Shown here: one piece after another, positions 6,609 to 7,243 of the stretch
Layout of the letters: every line of letters starts with the position of its first letter
How positions within the stretch are numbered: position 1 is the first letter of the stretch
Assembly (NCBI GenBank): GCA_903832475.1
Contig: CAILBQ010000599.1
Span: forward strand, 1 to 7,243
Source: an uncultured Acidobacteriota bacterium
GTDB lineage: Bacteria; Acidobacteriota; Terriglobia; Terriglobales; Acidobacteriaceae
Reading direction: 5' to 3'
Length of the DNA stretch: 7,243 nucleotides
Program-made: the position numbers and the translations under genes
Notes under the pieces: generated by a model
What the model was told of the DNA's origin: nothing
Databases searched by the model: none
Seen by the model: only the letters and a program-made list of their open reading frames with translations

Positions 6609-7243
6609 AGCCCTCTCGCCGCAACGGTGGGCCCGCGTCCAGCTTCGCGTTCGGGTGCGGGCTTTGAACCACCGGCAGCGCCAGCTGGTATCCCACCGAC
6701 CGGATCGTCTTGATCTGGTCGCCCAGGTTCGCCGCATCGTCCAGCTTCCGCCGCAGCCGGCTAACATGCATGTCCAGGCTGCGATCGAATGGATTGAACT
6801 GCCGGTCCAGCACACACTCCGTCAAATGCTCGCGCGTCAGGATCTGCCCCGGAGCCTCCATCAGCGCTCCCAGCAGCTCAAACTCCACATTGGTCAGATC
6901 CAGCTCCACGCCATTGCATACCACCGTCCGTGCCCCGGAATCCAACTCAATCCCCGCGACGGAGAGATGCTTGATCGCCGGCCTGGCCGGGGCATTGGCC
7001 GCACTCCGCCGCAGAATCGCCCGTATCCGCGCCAGCAATTCCCGCGGATTGAAGGGCTTGGGCAGATAGTCGTCCGCCCCGATCTCCAGCCCCACAATGC
7101 GGTCGATATCCTCGCCGCGCGCCGTCAGCAGCAGCACGCTCACCTGCGAACTTGTCCGCAGCCGCCGCAGCACTTCAAAGCCATCCAGGCCGGGCAGCAT
7201 CACGTCCAGCAGCACCATGGCATAATCGCCCGTCAGCGCCCGC
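6607..7243 (-). CDS. OmpR/CpxR-family response regulator (5' end outside window)
   Basis: The frame is open to the right edge (codons upstream of 7218 read RALTGDYA), so the ATG at 7218 is internal and about 45 N-terminal residues, including the first acidic cluster, are missing. The visible receiver part has the phosphoacceptor Asp in LLDVMLPG (codon 7204-7206), the switch Thr in LLLTARG, and the conserved Lys in LPKPFNP (codon 7057-7059). A winged-helix DNA-binding domain follows: LDLTNVEFELL, QILTREHL, the recognition-helix region FDRSLDMHVSRLRRKL, and the C-terminal hairpin IKTIRSVGYQL. The FDRSLDMHVS wording is close to CpxR. A tail of about 24 residues follows the wing. It should bind promoter DNA once phosphorylated by the adjacent kinase. 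Its own promoter lies outside the window and its target genes cannot be told from here. The stop TGA overlaps the kinase ribosome binding site. Confidence 0.93.
   Translation of the reverse strand, partial: RALTGDYAMVLLDVMLPGLDGFEVLRRLRTSSQVSVLLLTARGEDIDRIVGLEIGADDYLPKPFNPRELLARIRAILRRSAANAPARPAIKHLSVAGIELDSGARTVVCNGVELDLTNVEFELLGALMEAPGQILTREHLTECVLDRQFNPFDRSLDMHVSRLRRKLDDAANLGDQIKTIRSVGYQLALPVVQSPHPNAKLDAGPPLRREG

Overview
The window looks like chromosomal DNA from a GC-rich, Gram-negative-type soil bacterium. The best guess is the Acidobacteriota (Terriglobia group). This is an inference from three things: the large secreted PQQ-propeller/lectin protein with chitobiase-C-like repeats, a CpxR/CpxA-like two-component pair, and a short intergenic repeat with a GTCATCCTGA core. 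No rRNA, tRNA, CRISPR array, transposase or phage gene is visible.

Layout: (1) Positions 1-476 hold the 3' part of a hydroxypyruvate-isomerase-like TIM-barrel gene on the + strand, cut by the window start. (2) Positions 477-996 are a roughly 520-base, locally AT-richer intergenic stretch with several small inverted repeats and no convincing gene. It must carry the leader of the next gene. (3) Positions 997-5001 (+) encode a secreted protein of about 1334 residues. In order it has a signal peptide, a PQQ-like beta-propeller, two chitobiase/hexosaminidase-C-type beta-sandwich repeats, an L-type-lectin-like domain, two more such repeats, and a second lectin-like domain. A strong rho-independent terminator follows at 5023-5050. 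(4) Positions 5051-5184 are a convergent intergenic gap with a short dispersed-repeat-like element. (5) Positions 5185-7243 (- strand) are a two-component operon: an OmpR/CpxR-type response regulator (5' end cut by the window edge), then 6 bases, then a CpxA-like membrane histidine kinase.

The regulator and kinase almost certainly work together: the periplasmic sensor of the kinase controls phosphorylation of the regulator. Nothing in the sequence ties this pair to the large secreted protein, which lies on the opposite strand and converges with it, or to the isomerase-like gene. The most interesting item is the secreted protein. Its repeated (repeat-repeat-lectin) module, the divergence of sugar- and metal-site residues between its two lectin copies, and its cysteine-free mature chain suggest an extracellular glycan-binding or adhesive role. 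That role is inferred, not shown.
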